A stretch of DNA of 64,000 bases, taken from NCBI GenBank assembly GCA_916610825.1, contig OU744447.1, positions 5,277,402 through 5,341,401 of the forward strand, read 5' to 3'. The notes beneath the pieces were generated by a model. The model did not search any database and was not told the DNA's origin. It saw only the letters and a program-made list of their open reading frames with translations. The stretch is from Haliclystus octoradiatus. Its lineage: Eukaryota > Cnidaria > Staurozoa > Stauromedusae > Haliclystidae. Position 1 is the first letter of the stretch; each line of letters opens with the position of its first letter. The position numbers were made by a program, and so were the translations under genes. Shown here in pieces: positions 26,101-41,100 of this stretch.

Positions 26101-29100
26101 GGCAATTCAATAGCTTTTGTTACAACCACAAACAGCTTTTGAAAATATACTTGAGTCTAGAAGTATCAACAACAAATGAAAGAAATGAAAGACAATATAG
26201 CTCTTTTCCTACCTCCAGGAAAATTACGATCATTTAAATCCTTTGGCTGGAGTAAATGAATTACACACGCACAATTACCATCGTCCATTTTGATATTGAA
26301 GTGAGAAATATTTCTTTCGTTTCATTTGCCTTTGTGTCGCGTTGTTGGAATAATTTATAACTTATGCGTTGAGTTCGAAACCCCAAGAACTGAGATTGAT
26401 GCAAAATTACACAGACCCTAACGTTCTCGAAATGCTTTTGTCTGTGACGCAGGCTAGTTAAACACAACACTACTTGTAATCGATACAAGCCGTAATATAT
26501 TCAAAGTCTTTGCACAACCATAGGACAATGCTAACATTAGTTTCTGGAAAATGCTAACATTAGTTTGTGGAATGGTATGGTACTATGATGCAAATGACGT
26601 TTGATGATGCACGTCTTCTACATACCAACAAATATTTAAGGAAAATGTCCGATAGGAAGTAAAACTCATTGCTTACTGACAAATTTTCCAGTATCCATGT
26701 CCTTGATTGGTTTTAAGTCAGCATAAACTAATTCACCAACCTAAAAAAAAAAAACGATATGTGAGTAAAAAAAAGATCGCGGTAGATTGTAGTAAATGTA
26801 CCGAGGTGCCAGATGCAAACAGAATTTTGAAAATCGGTTGAAACAGAATTTACACGTTTGTGATTCTAGATGACCTACTTAATTTTGACAAAATGGCCTG
26901 GGATTAGTTCAGGTGCGCACTTTTCATAATTGTTTTCTCGGGATTGGGTCTAAGTTAGTTACTGATTGATTCTAGATCATTTCCAGTCCCGTTATATACC
27001 AATTGGAAAAGGTAACTTTTTGGGTAGAAGATTTGACGACTATGCTTTGCAAGTAATAATTGGAAGATCGATGATTAAGTATTTTAATTAATCCATATTA
27101 GACATTACAAAATATAGATGTCATATAGGTAACTAGTATGCATGGTATCAGATCAGAAGGTATTACACCAACAACAGTATCGATATCATTCAGGTTATTT
27201 CATTTTGACAATGAAGGTTTCAGTGGCACAATACTGAATCAAATTATGTGGGATGTAGAGCTTCAACTAATAATGTTGTAAGGGATAGAAGGAAATAAGC
27301 ATTGGACCGCTTAGGGGTAGCACACAAATTGGTTGCGCACATCAATAGAGGGTTACCACACACTTGCCATGTTTGAATTCATATTTACTAAGCGAGAAAA
27401 AGCTCAGAAACACGAGTGAAGCGCTTAAAAATCACGAGCTCTGAGTGAGTGATTTTTAAAGGCCATTTACACTGCAGCAAAATAGGCACGGTACTCGTCA
27501 ATTAACACATCAAAGGTGTGAAGGTGTCAAGTGTTTTTGAGCATGGGCCAAGCAAAAACACTGTTTAAACGGCTTTTTCGGAAATTGAAAAGCGGCACCG
27601 TGCCTACTATTTTGATCGGGCCGAGATCATTTCTCGAGGTAGTCTCGGCCCGTTAAAAAAGTGGGCACCGTGCCGTTTTGCAGTAATTATGACGTCATCG
27701 TAGAAGTTGCGTCTCTTTACAGTGGAATTCTGAGGTTTTCTAATAAAATCAGTAACAGACTGAAGATTACCAAAGTTAGATAAGCACATTAAGCATATTT
27801 TGTTACGTATTTCTTTTGAAAATTAATGAAGTTTCTGTAGTATAAGGTTTAATTATGCAAATTTTAACTACGAGTGCGGTTTTAGATGCGTATTTTGTTA
27901 CAGAAATACTGCTCTAGCGTGGTAGCATGTTCAGGAGGGGAAAGACTAACCCAAATGTATTTGAATTTTGCTCAATGGAGATAGGAATGTAACAAAAATA
28001 TCAATATTATAATTGATGAAAAACATAGTGATTTTCAGTTCAACGGAATCCTTACAAGTTATTTAACATAATTGAATCTCAATTTATCGAATTTCATCTA
28101 TAAAATCATTAAATAATGAGAAATCTATAATTCAGTTAGTAAGTTTTCAATCTCGGCCCGCGTAAAAATAGGCACGGGCGATCTTGAAAACAGTTTTAAA
28201 TAAGCTGTGTAAACCCTGAAAGAAACCAGCACGGGCCGCATTCTTGTTAACACCTCGGGTGTTAATTGACGAGTACCGTGCCTTTTAGCTTTCCTTGTGT
28301 CTCCAACTTTTTGAGTTTAGTAAATATGAATACAAATATTTGCAAGCGTGTGATAACCCTTTTCTAAAAGAAAACAAACGTCTGAAACTCATTCGACGGT
28401 GAATTTTCAATTCACAAATTCGCGATTTAAAATTCAACTTCAATTTATAAACCAAGCAAAGAGAATCCCATAACAAGATAGATATTGTTGAATAAAGAAA
28501 GACATAAAAGAAGTCTGTACTATAAATTGTACAATATAGACCTCTAGGAGTTTAATGTACTATAATTGTTATTGTTAAAAGCATACCTCTGTACCAACAA
28601 AGAATTTTGTAGCAATTGCCTCTGTATTATTAGATTCATCTTTTGTTTGTATGGATTGTTGATGTGCTTCAATACTATCTCCTTTGGATGAATGAGAGGA
28701 GGAAACATCTTGATTCATGAAAGGTTCATCATGATATCAGTTATAACATAAAAGAACTGATCAGTAATACACAACTGCTTCATAGAGTTTCAATTTTAAA
28801 ACTTTGGGTCTTGTAAGACTTTGGGTCGGTGTGAGAGAGACAGAAAACGAAGTGCTTCTTCTAGCTCTAAACTTTGTTCTGTGCACTTCGAATGGCAGAC
28901 TTCAAATGACTCCCTCGACAAATAACTCTTACATTTTATCTACATATAAAAATTCCTTTCTTAACACCATTAACACAAACTTACAATACAATACAAAAAC
29001 AGTGCCACACCCTCTGATATTCATATTATACCAAATAACCGACACACACTCTATCACGTCACATAAACAATCTACCATTCACAAAACATCCTATCCAATA

Positions 29101-32100
29101 TTAACACTTATAAATTCATTAACAAACATACCAGTTGAAAGATTATGATGACCTTGTGAGTGACGAGTACTAATTGAGATTGGAGCCAATAAGCTCATCC
29201 CTCTTTGTTGATGTAATGTGACCTATCATGAAAAAGGAGGAAAGTAATGAATATAATTAAGTCAAACAGAAGATTAAAAAAAAAAAGTAAAATAGTTGAA
29301 CAACGCAACTTCATGAACGTTTTATGAACTTTACTAACTTCATAAAAATCATAAACTGGTCATGAAAAGCTTAAACAGTTCATAATAACCGCCTTATAAA
29401 CACCCCCTTGTGAGAACAGTTCATGAAAATTTTAGCGTTCATGATTTGTTTATAAGGTGTGTGTTCATGAAAAGTTCATGGACGATAAATGGCCTAATTT
29501 TTATGGAATTTTATTCACAGTTCATGAAAAAAATTCATGAAAATTGGGTCATTTAATGTTCATGAACTGTTTATAATGTGTGTGTTCATGGACAGTTAAT
29601 GAACGTTAAATGCCTAATTTTCATGAACTTTCATTAACAGTTCACGAGGAATTCATGTTAAAAAAGTTAATACAAATTGGACCATTTAACATTGTGTTCA
29701 TGAAATGTTCACGAACTGTTTATAAGGTGTGTGTTCATGAACAGTCCATGGAAGTATGTATAGTTTGTGAGGATTTCATGAACTCGAATTATTTTACGAA
29801 AGGGATTTGAGGAAAACCTTCTGATTTTGTCCCAGCCTTCCGGGGACATGCATTTCATGGAAGTCTGCATGAACAGTTTGTTAAATTGAATGATTTTTTT
29901 TCATTAAATTTAACAAACGTAACCTTTCATGAACGGTTGATAAACGGTTCATAATTTTACAAGGAAAAGTTCATAATTTTGATCTCCTCGGGGAGCAGAA
30001 CAAAAATGAAAATTTGAAAGAATTATAGGTTTACCTTCAAAAGCGGTTTCCAAGTTAAGTCCAAGTGTTTGTAAGCTGATATGAATTCATTATTATTCGA
30101 GTTATCAGTAGAGATTGTTGTTGATTTTGCTGGACGGGTATCCCAAAATAAAAGAACTCTGTAACGCGAAAACAATATTAGTTATTTGCACGCTACATAG
30201 AAACAACAGTAAATAGTGGAAATGATACTTAGCAGCAAAAAATCAAAGTCATACTGATCTATTAGAGAAACGCTACGATCGACTATAGATCTATATATCA
30301 ACTAGGAAAGATTAGCTCAGATGACAGAGTAACCAAACTTCAGATCGGATCATATTAGATAGAAAGCGGCTCAAATCCCCTGAAGATCAACTCACCTTTG
30401 AATTTACCTAACATATAATTATTTGTTATACTGTAGTGGCAGTTTATAATGGATGTTTATGATTTTATTATGAGGTTCACACTAAAGCTCTCAAGCTTCT
30501 CAATTGTTATTTCTAGACTGACAGAAATATCTTCAATTCAAAACTGCACAATGTTATCAAAAACTAAGTAAATTTGAGAATCATTGTAAAATTCCCGGAA
30601 ATTATCAAGCCAGCTTCACAATCATGATTGGTTGATTCGAACCCCTAATATTTTTGCAAGAAGAATGGAATTATAATGGATATTTTCAAAAACACAGCGT
30701 TCAAGCCTACCGTTGCGAAAACAATTCAGGAGTTCATTTAAGGGTTCATGAACAGTTCATATAGGTTAGATGGGCCCAAACTTCATGAACTGTTCATGAA
30801 CGCTGTCTGCGAAGGTTAATGAACTACTCATGAATAGTTCATGACAATAGGAGCAATTTAACATTCATGAACTGTTCATGAATTGCTTTTCACAGAAGTA
30901 AATTAGTATATTGAAGGCTTTGGTAAACAAAGGAGCAGTTTTGAATATCAAATAAATCGCACAAAATATTATCGTAAAGAAAAATAAAATGTTGGGAAAG
31001 AAAACTATATTTACTGATTATTTATATCAAATAAACACGGACCAGACGTGCTTGCGGTTTGTTACGTTTTTCTCTTCTTTCTACGTTTTGAGTATTATTC
31101 TTGTGCCTGTTCTATACCCACCCACTTAACGAAATCACTTACCCATCCGGTGAGCATGTCATGAGTTGGTTGGAAAAATGTGTTGTGTTTTCAGATAGGA
31201 CACCCATTTTATTGATCTAAATGAAAAATAAAAAATGTATAAATGGATTACTCCCTTGCGAAACAATTTGTCGAGTTCATGAACAGTTTATGAATGTTAG
31301 ATGGACTGTTTTTTTTTATGAACTGTTCATAATAATTGGGCCAGTTTTAACGCTCACGAAGTGTTTTCACTGGGGTTGCAGGAATAATTGTATTATCCAA
31401 TTTTAAATTTCTAAACATTGTGCAAAGATAGTAGCAAAAGCTGAAAGTCGATCTTGCTTTCTCCTCAAGTAATGCTATCTTACTTGTCAACTCCTTCACA
31501 AAAAATATTTTTCCGATACTTGAATCTGATACTCAAGTATGTATGTATGTATGTATGTATGTATGTATGTATGTATGTATGTATGTATGTATGTATGTAT
31601 GTATGTATGTATGTATGTATGTATGTATGTATGTATGTATGTATGTATGTATGTATGTATGTTTATTTGTCAAAAATGGTGACAGGCAAATACAGGGAAG
31701 CTTGTCACCTCCGCTCACGTGAAGCCATTAAAAAGAAGAAGAGTAAAAAATAAGATGGTACATATACAACAGTCTATCGGAAGTTGATTTAAAAAGAACA
31801 TTTTATTGTCTTGGTTAAATGTATATTTGCAGTCTTTTTGCAAATTTGATTTTTTTTTAACTGGATTTTAAATGCGTAAATTGAGTTTGATTCTACAGGT
31901 TCACTTGATAAATTGTTCCACAAAGCGATTATCCTATTTAAATGAATATTTAACAGCCTTGAATTATATTGATAGCGTGATATTGGTCCTAGTGTTTAAG
32001 AATGTTATGGAGTCCTTAATTAATAAAAGACATCAGATTAGTAGAAAAAGTACAAAGACGCTTCACTAAAGCCAACTACAATGATTGACTTTTGAAGCTA

Positions 32101-35100
32101 TCTTTAGAATCTTTAGAAATTCGTAGAATCAAATTCGCCTTTAATGAATGGTTTATAAAATCATATATAATTTATTAGCTCTTCCTACGACTCTCTTTTT
32201 CATTTTTACCATCAAATTATACAACGAGAGGACGTCTACTAAGAATATATCAACAATATGTCAAAAGAAATAATCAAATGCTTAATTTTTTTGTAGTAGC
32301 GTAATTACTTGGTGGAATTCGCTTGATGATTGTTAAGTTCTATCAACATCATTTAACGTCTAGCCGCTGTAAATTTACAGAAGTTTGTGAATCCTGAATA
32401 GTGTAGAGTCGGATAAATACATAAAGAATACAACGTTAGTAATATAACAACATCAAGTATAATTCAGATCCACTTCAAAACTCTTCTGTCTCACATCTCT
32501 TGATCCTCTTACTTATACATTCTATCACGAGGCTGGCCTCTAACTCATGCTAAACCAACACTCGCTTCTTCTTCAAAAGTTTATTAATTTTAATTATTAA
32601 TTATGTATAATTATATGAAGTATTTAAATCAAATTATCGAATAAATATGTAACAGCAAGAAGTATTTAATTATAAGAAGAACAACGTTAACGACACCTGA
32701 TTAATGTGTAGAAGGATCGGATGGATCAAAACGCACAGGCGGTTTACTAACTCGTCCAGATCGTGTATGTACATTATCATTATTATTAAATCTTGAGGTT
32801 GGTCTCACATGAGACCTAGCCCTCACAAGTTGCTGACCGGAATCTGTTGAAATTGTTGTACGGTCTTCAGACGAACTTACTGCAATACCACGGACGTTAT
32901 TGTTACCATGTCTAAATAAAACTCTTTCCCCGTCATTGGGAATAGGTACATTACTAATATTATTACCGCTATCGTGATATTTTTTCATTGCTAACTTAGC
33001 TTTTAATTGACTATCTACATTTACAGCTTTTGATGAAAATAAAGCAGGAATTGCCGTTATAGGACGTCGACCTGTCAAAGCATGCAAAGGCGATGTACCG
33101 ATCATACGATGATGAGAAGTACGCATAATAAATAAAACGTGACGTAAACGTTGGTTATTACTAAGATCGTCACAACGAGACCATCGTCTTTTAAAAGTCC
33201 GGTGAAAACGTTCAACCATCCCATTAGATCTGGGGTATCGCGGGGCCGAGTGTCGAATTGTAACGCCCCATGATGACAAAAATGACTTGAACTTCTTAGA
33301 CGTAAACTGCGATCCGTTATCAGACATGATCTCTAAACACGGACCATGAGAACAAAATACAGATTCTAAAGCATCTAAAATATCAGGCGTTTTCTCACGT
33401 TTTATAGAAAACACTTCAGGGTAACGAGACCCATAATCAACAATACTTAAATATGGTTTACCATCTACATGGAAAATATCCATGGCTAAAGTGTGCCACG
33501 GCGGTAATACATCAGATGGCTTTAACTCAGTATTAGGCCACCGTTCATCAAATTCTTTACATTGTTCACAATGTTCAATAATAGTTTTTACTTCTTTGGT
33601 CAAACCAGGCCACCATACTGATGATAAATTAGACAATGTAGATTTTAAGCCAACATGACTGTCGTGCGCAGAATAAATAACACGTTCACGTAAGGTAGAT
33701 GGAATGACAATCTGTGAACCTCTTAGCAGTAAACGTGGCTGTGAAGAAACAGATAATGAATAACGTTCTTTAAAATAACAATCCAAATTTTCAGGTAAGT
33801 TAGACCAATTACTAGTCTCTAAACAATTGATAACTAACGACAACGCATTACTTGCAGCTGTTTCGCGGGAAACTTCTTTTATAGACACAAATTCAGGAGT
33901 AAGAAATTGTGTAGCGTCATCAAGAACAACTGATGCAATTTCACTATAATCTTTAGTAGACAATTCAGTGGTGTCATCCGCAATAGGTGAACGAGATAAA
34001 GTATCTGCTAATGTATTCATCTGTTCACGGGCCGGTTTATAACAAATAGTGCCCCCAAAAGAAGCTAATCTCATTAACATACGCTGTAAACGAGGGGCAA
34101 CATCGTCAAATGGTTTTTTCCAAATAGACTCTAAAGGTTTATGGTCAGTCCAAAATTGTACAGGACCACCCAAAATAAATTGTCGGAAACGAGTAGCACC
34201 AAACACAATAGATAATAGTTCACGCTCCATCTGCGAGTATTTCTGCTCAGTGGAGGTGAGGGATCGACTAGCGCACAAAACAGGCTTCCATTCATTGTTA
34301 TGCAATTGCATGAGCACAGCTCCTAATCCATGTGGACTTGCATCGGACAAAACAGCAGTAGTAGCATTACAATCGTAAAATGCAAACGAAGTAGTTGCAG
34401 CACATCGTAAATCATCCTTCATTTTATCCCAACAATTATCAATAGCGCTCTGATCATATGAGCCCTTCAATATATCTCGTATAGCTTTTAAATTGTTAGA
34501 TAATGAAGGTAAAAATTTTTGCAAGTAGTTTAACATACCTAACAACCGACGCGCTTCTGTGACAGACTTTGGTGGTTGTAATGCCAAAGCTTCAGTAATT
34601 TTTGTAAGATCTGGAGCCAGACCAGCAGCAGAAATTGTATGACCAAGATAAAGCAACTGTTCTTGTGCAAATTTACATTTCTTTTTATTTAATTTTGCCC
34701 CAATGGATTTTAAACGTCGTAAAACAGCATTTAGACGAGCGTCATGTTCAGTACGGTCTTTGCCAAATATAATTATATCGTCGATATAAACTAGACATCC
34801 AGGAAGATCAACTAAATGATCTGACATAACTCTTTGAAACAATTCAGGAGCAGAGCTCACACCAAAAGGTAAACGTTTAAATTTATAATTTCCAATATGA
34901 GTTGAGATTGTAGTTAATTCCGAAGAATCCGCATCGAGTTTGATTTGATGAAACCCGGACTCTAAATCCAAACAGGAAAAGTATTTGGAACCAGACATCT
35001 TAGCGAAAAATGAATCAGCGTTTGGAATGGCATAACGTTCTCGTTGAACAGCTTCGTTTAAACGTCTAAAATCGCCGCAAAGACGTACATTTCCATTTTT

Positions 35101-38100
35101 TCGCCAAGCGACAACAATCGGCGATAACCATTTACTAGGGCCAGTCACTCTCTCCAATATATCAGCTTTAACCATCTTTTCTATTTCTTTTTCAACTGGT
35201 TTATGTAATCTGAAAGCAAGCTTTCGTGCACCTTGAACAATAGGTGTAACATTAGATTTAACATTAATTGTTGCAACACCAATATTTCCTAGCGTTTCAT
35301 CGACAGCACTTACGCTGACATCGTATGCTTCAGGTAATTGTAACGGCTGTCCTCCTAATAATAAATAGTCGGAATAACTCAACAGAGGACATTTTAATTT
35401 CTTTATACATTTAGCCTTGATCAAAATTGCCTTGTCGCTTGATGAGGCCGACACTTTGATTTTTCCTTCAGCAATAATAGGTATCTTTTTACTATTCCAT
35501 GGTTTCACAAAAGTGTCAGTAAGCATTTTAAATTCTTGACCTTTCTTTAAATATTCTACAGGTAACATCGTTGCCGTACTTCCAGGATCGATTAAAAATT
35601 TCAAAGGGTCTCCGTTTACAAATAAATGTACATAAGCACGCTCACCTGGCTGAGCGGAAGTTAATGCAAAAGAAATTTCCGACTCATTCGATGATGAGGT
35701 GTTATCCTCATTGTCAAGAGCAGCGCTTTTATCAGAGCGATGTGATTTACGCCTGACAGATACTTTATGCTGTGATGGCGTCCTTGTCTTGTTAACACTG
35801 TCATTCGCATATTTACTACGCTGACAAACGCTGTGAAAATGATTACGAAGTCCACATGATGAACATGATTTCCCATATGCAGGACAGCGTCCAACAGCGT
35901 GCGATCGTCCACAATATTTGCATGAATCGATAATCTTTGTATTATTTGCAATTGTAGCGGCGATAATCTCTGTTTTAACAGCATCTGATCTATTAACAGT
36001 TTCATAACTTGAGACTAATTTTGTACATTCGTCAATAGTTAAAGAGTCAAAATCCTGTTGCAATAATAATCGTTTTGCGTCTTCGTTTCGGACACCACGA
36101 ACCAACAAATCCCGCATTAACATATCTCCGGTTAGGGTGCGGTCAGTGTAACCAGTCTCATCATATAAATTTCTCAATTGTTGTAAGTATTCATGTATTG
36201 GCTCGTCTTCACTTTGACGACAATCAAATAACTTACAACGGTAATCCAAATGTCGTCTCTGTGGTTTCAGGATCTTAGTTATTCCTTTGAGGACATTAGT
36301 GACAGTTTCCGTGTTGTCGGCCAAATTAAACGTACAGTTTTTCTTGGTAAATTGCCGGAACTCTTCGCCTGCAATGTTGTAGAGAATAGCAAGCTTCTTT
36401 GCTTCTGATTGCAGTGCTAAGTCGGTGGCAGTCATATAGGTTTGGAAACCGAATTTCCACTTCGTAAATCGGTCATATGCATCACGTTGACCAGGATTGA
36501 ATTCAGGCGGAAGACGCCCACGAAAAGTTGCCATAACGTAAAAATATGGTTGATTATATATGCATGAAAAAAAATATATATAAATCTATCCACTGTGCCA
36601 ATGTAGAGTCGGATAAATACATAAAGAATACAACGTTAGTAATATAACAACATCAAGTATAATTCAGATCCACTTCAAAACTCTTCTGTCTCACATCTCT
36701 TGATCCTCTTACTTATACATTCTATCACGAGGCTGGCCTCTAACTCATGCTAAACCAACAATAGGCTAAACGTCAATGTCCTAATTATTTAATTGATAAA
36801 TACTTTTGTATGCCTGGAGATATATATTTGGCAACTAAATAAATAAATAAATAAAAAAATGAGTATAGGGAATAATTACGGGTTCTGAGGTTTAAAACTC
36901 AAATATTGAAATAAAATAAACAAATTTAAATTTCTCCTAGAATAAATCAGAATTTGGCTAGTTAATAAATTACATTTCATTTAAGTATCTCCTAATATTA
37001 CCCAGACATGAATTTTACTTTAGCCTGCCTCCTACATATGATAGCGTCTGTAAAATGTATCCGGGACAAACAAACAGAGCATATCACACCAAACCAATTT
37101 GTTCGTGGATTAAGCGGGTCTATGACACAGGCCAGAATTTCCCCTGCGAGAAACAGTTCAGGAGTTCATGAAAAGTTCATGAGCATTAAATGGCCCCAAA
37201 TTTTCATTAGATGTTTATGAACTGTTTTTGTAGGTTCATGAACTGTTTATGTGGAGTTCATGAAAATTGAGGCTATTTAAAGTTCATGCACTGTTTGTGA
37301 GCTGTTCATGTGCTGTTCATGAACTCCTGATTTGTTTTTTACAGGGTGTTTATGAAGTTGGTGAACTATTAAAGAAGCTAAAATCAAGTTTTTCAAGTAG
37401 TGCAAGAATACCTCAATAGCTCTTGGTAGCCATTGTATAGCAGTAATTGACATACGATGACTCCCTTCCACACTTGAAACAGCACAGTAGCGGACAATTG
37501 GAGACATTTCCTCTCTGATCAAATTAAAAAACGATGGCTAAAAAAAAACAGAAATGCCAATATCATGATAATATTTTTTAACATCGATTGATATGAATGA
37601 ATCGGATTTGCTGATTTTTTATCCAAATTGGCTGACATGACTAATTAGTTCTCGTAAACTTCATTTACATGTAAACAATTTGTGTAAAGCACATGATGAA
37701 ATCATAACGTTTGAGTGTCTCAATTGGTGTCCTTTCACCCTGCAGGAATTCACTGATACCTTCAAAAAGATATGCAATAATTGGTTTTTTATTCATCATT
37801 TACCGTATACTCTGTTTTATCTTTTACAGATTTTTAAGAATAGGTTATAAACATCATTTTCAATTAACCGTTCATGAATTGTTTATGAACCTCAGGGCTC
37901 AGCTTACTGTCTACCTGTTAGACTTAGGAAACTTTTCCCTTCTGCCTCTGCTATTGCTCACCAACGTCAGATGTCCTATTGAGGTCAGATCGAAAGATCA
38001 AAGACGTATGCCACTCAACCGCTGCATGACATCCTTCACTGGCAACTGAAGGAGATGTTTTGAAGGAGCTATGGGAGAGTAGTATCTTTTGATAATGTTT

Positions 38101-41100
38101 TGTATCGTGAATAGTGTTATTTACAAGTTTCTTTGTCAGCTATGTCTGACCGTGATTTGTGGCGTTCTTTGTGTAGCAAATATACAATGGGTAAGAGGGA
38201 CCCCACATTCCTATATTGTGACTGTCTATACTACTACTAGGGCTCAAGAAATGGGGGAACACTGGGACTGCCTGCTGCAGGCACATTCCGTGGACAATTT
38301 TTGCATTTGGACTATCGCAGGCTTCTTTTTGAATTAGTAACCATTACGAATTTTAATCATGCTTAAGCTTCTCATTTCAATAGTGCCATTTCTTAAGCCA
38401 GTAACCTAAACAACTTGCAGGCACTTCAAAAGGGGAACATTTCGTTGATGCGGCACAAACATATTTTGTAGACACCTGATGAACATTTGTGAATTGCTCA
38501 TGGAATGTGAATAAAATTTCATTTCATGAACTGATTGTGTAAAATTCATGAACATTCGATCAATTTCACGCTCATTAACTCTTTGAATTTTTATAACACA
38601 GGGTTTATAAATCAAAATGTAAACGTTATCTTACCAGTGTTGTTGCTGTCCCTTGCTTTGATTGACTTGACTGTGAATTGTCTTGATGGTTAGCTAAGCG
38701 TTGCTCATATTTTGTCACATCCCATAGTACAATCTAAAGGAAAATGTCAGTACTGTCTAAAATTTTATAACAACCATTTTTCTATAGCAATCACCTTTTA
38801 TATCAATCATCTGTATATAATGAAGTGACCCTAAAGGAAGATTATCTCAAATGGCAGGAAAACCGAACATCAGATCTGATAATATCTGATCGACTGTTAA
38901 CTAGGCGGATTGAATGGTCCAGAGGAAATTGCAGTGAGTATCATCATCATCATCATCATCATCATGTCGCGGCTGAGATCGACAAAGAGCGTATAAAATC
39001 ATTGCTCTCAGCAAAAAAAGTCGCTCTTTTAGAAATAGAGGAGTGGTATGGGTTCCTTCGGTAAGGCGAGACCGTCTAGATTACTTTTTTATCATCATCG
39101 TTAAAATTGATCTGCAGTGTCAGGGTGAGATCAGCAAAAAGCATTTAAATCATTGCTCTCAGCGAAAGAGCCACTCTTTTAGAAATAGAGGAGTGATAAG
39201 GGTGTCTTTGGTGGGGCGAATTTTTATTGGATTTATCATTTTTCCACAAACTGGGAAAGCTTGCAGCTTTTTTTCCCTGGGGTGGTTGGTTAATTTGTTA
39301 GTAATTTGAAGCTTGTGTGTGTTTAATAGCCGGATGCCCTTCCTGACGCCAACCTATAGTGCTCCGGACAGGGATTGACCCTGAGACCATGCAGGCCGTG
39401 GTCAAACGCCATAGCCACTACACGGAGGCCGCACCAATCACCTGCAAATAATGGCCAACTTGGTATTATACAAAGAACATTCATCTATTGAATTCACCCT
39501 ATGTATCGTATATAAAGGCTACTCCTGCGAAAAACAGTTCAGGAGTTCATGAACAGTTCATGAACGTTAAATGGCTCCAATTTTCCTGAACTGTTCATGA
39601 ACTGTTCATAAACAATTCATGAACCCTCACAGACAGTTCATGAACAGTTCATGAAACTTTGGGGCCATTTAACGTTCATGAACTGTTCGTGAACTGTCCA
39701 TGAACTGTTCATGAACTCCTGAACTGTTTTCGCAGGGGTATCCACCAGTGATGATAAATTACCTAGATATTATAGAAGGCCATGGCAATTTGGTAGAGAG
39801 TCAATACATCATAGTAAACAACAACAAAGCACGTACTGTTTCTGCAAAAATGTTACTAAAATCACTAAAATTATCTAAATAGGTCATGAAGCTTTTCATG
39901 AACAGAATCTGCGAAAAACAGATCAGACGTCATGACACTACTGACACAAAAACCATTAAAAAAAATTGTGAAACTTCACTGCGTTTTCATCGCATCTCTA
40001 CATTTGAATATCGTGAATACGGAAGTTCTTATGGTTTTAAAAATTTATGGTTTTCCCTTTTTTCATTTTCATGGTGTTTTCACAACACTTTCATTGAATT
40101 TTCATGGTTTTGGCGTTGATAATGTGGGATGAGAAAGAAAAATGAAAATATATGAATTATGAAAATGTGATTTTATTCTCACCTGTCCATTGATAGATCC
40201 AGCCGCAATGATGTTTGGGTCGCTTGGATTAAATTGGAAACATTGAATGTCATCTGGAGCTTCAAGCATCAGCTATACAAATGAAATCAATTTATTGTGT
40301 ATTTTAATGAATAGAGAAATTGTAAGATTATCAAGATATTTAAAGGAGCAACATCCCTGCGAAAAATAGTTCAGGAGTTCATTAACAGTCCATGAACAGT
40401 TCATGAACGTTAAATGGCTCCAATTTTCCTGAACTTTCCATGAACCGTTCATGAACCCTCACAGACAGTTGATGAACACTTCATGAACACTTCATGAAAA
40501 TTTGGGGCCATTTAACGTTCATGAACTGTTCATGAACTGTTCATAAATTCCTGAACTGTTATCGCAAGGGATTGACCAGCGGTCACTATGAGCTCAGTTT
40601 GAATTAGGCTTAGCGTAAATTCAACGATTCCGTCAGTCATGCCTTCGGCATGGCTTTAAAATTCAGTATCAGCATGGTTTCAGGAACAGGAACAATACGA
40701 ACCAATATCACGCACATGACTTTTGAACTTTTGTGATTTTATGAACAGTTCATGAACAGTTCATGAAAAATTCATGAAAATTTGGGGCAATTTAACGTTC
40801 ATGAACTGATCATACACTTGTGAACTGTTTTTTTGCAAGAGATTGTAGAGATATATATAATAATATGTGACAATTATATGTAAATGACATTAAAATTCAC
40901 ATACCAATGGATGAATAGGATCAGCAAAGCTCCATATTAGAACCAAAGATGGTGACATAAGACGTTGAGATGATTGATTAATGCGCTCATCAAAAGTCAT
41001 TGTTTGGCAGCAAGACACAGCTACTAATCCTGCACCGTAAAAGAAGAAAACATCTTTCACATGAATATAGCACTAAGTCCTTCTCTAAACCCTGCCAATT

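Larger units (their letters stand above)
32402..36760 (-). mobile_element. Ty3/gypsy LTR retrotransposon, looks whole, very young
   Basis: 4,359 bp with two 159-bp LTRs (32,402-32,560 and 36,602-36,760) that I read as identical. LTRs begin TG and end CA. A 4-bp target duplication ATAG flanks the element at 32,398-32,401 and 36,761-36,764. A purine-rich tract borders the 3' LTR (32,561-32,575) and a candidate primer-binding site, TGGCACAGTGG on the minus strand, lies one base inside the 5' LTR. A single long gag-pol frame fills the interior. Identical LTRs mean a recent insertion. It sits in DNAI3 intron 12, in the same orientation as the gene, inside a LINE. Confidence 0.95.

Noticed and set aside
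31454-31753. Open frames with repeated YVCM and YIHT units
   Set aside because: Translations of the (GTAT)n microsatellite.
39522-39738. GTTCATGAAC as nuclear-receptor response elements
   Set aside because: The palindrome resembles inverted half-sites, but it occurs as the body of a transposon in many introns; no independent sign of receptor binding.
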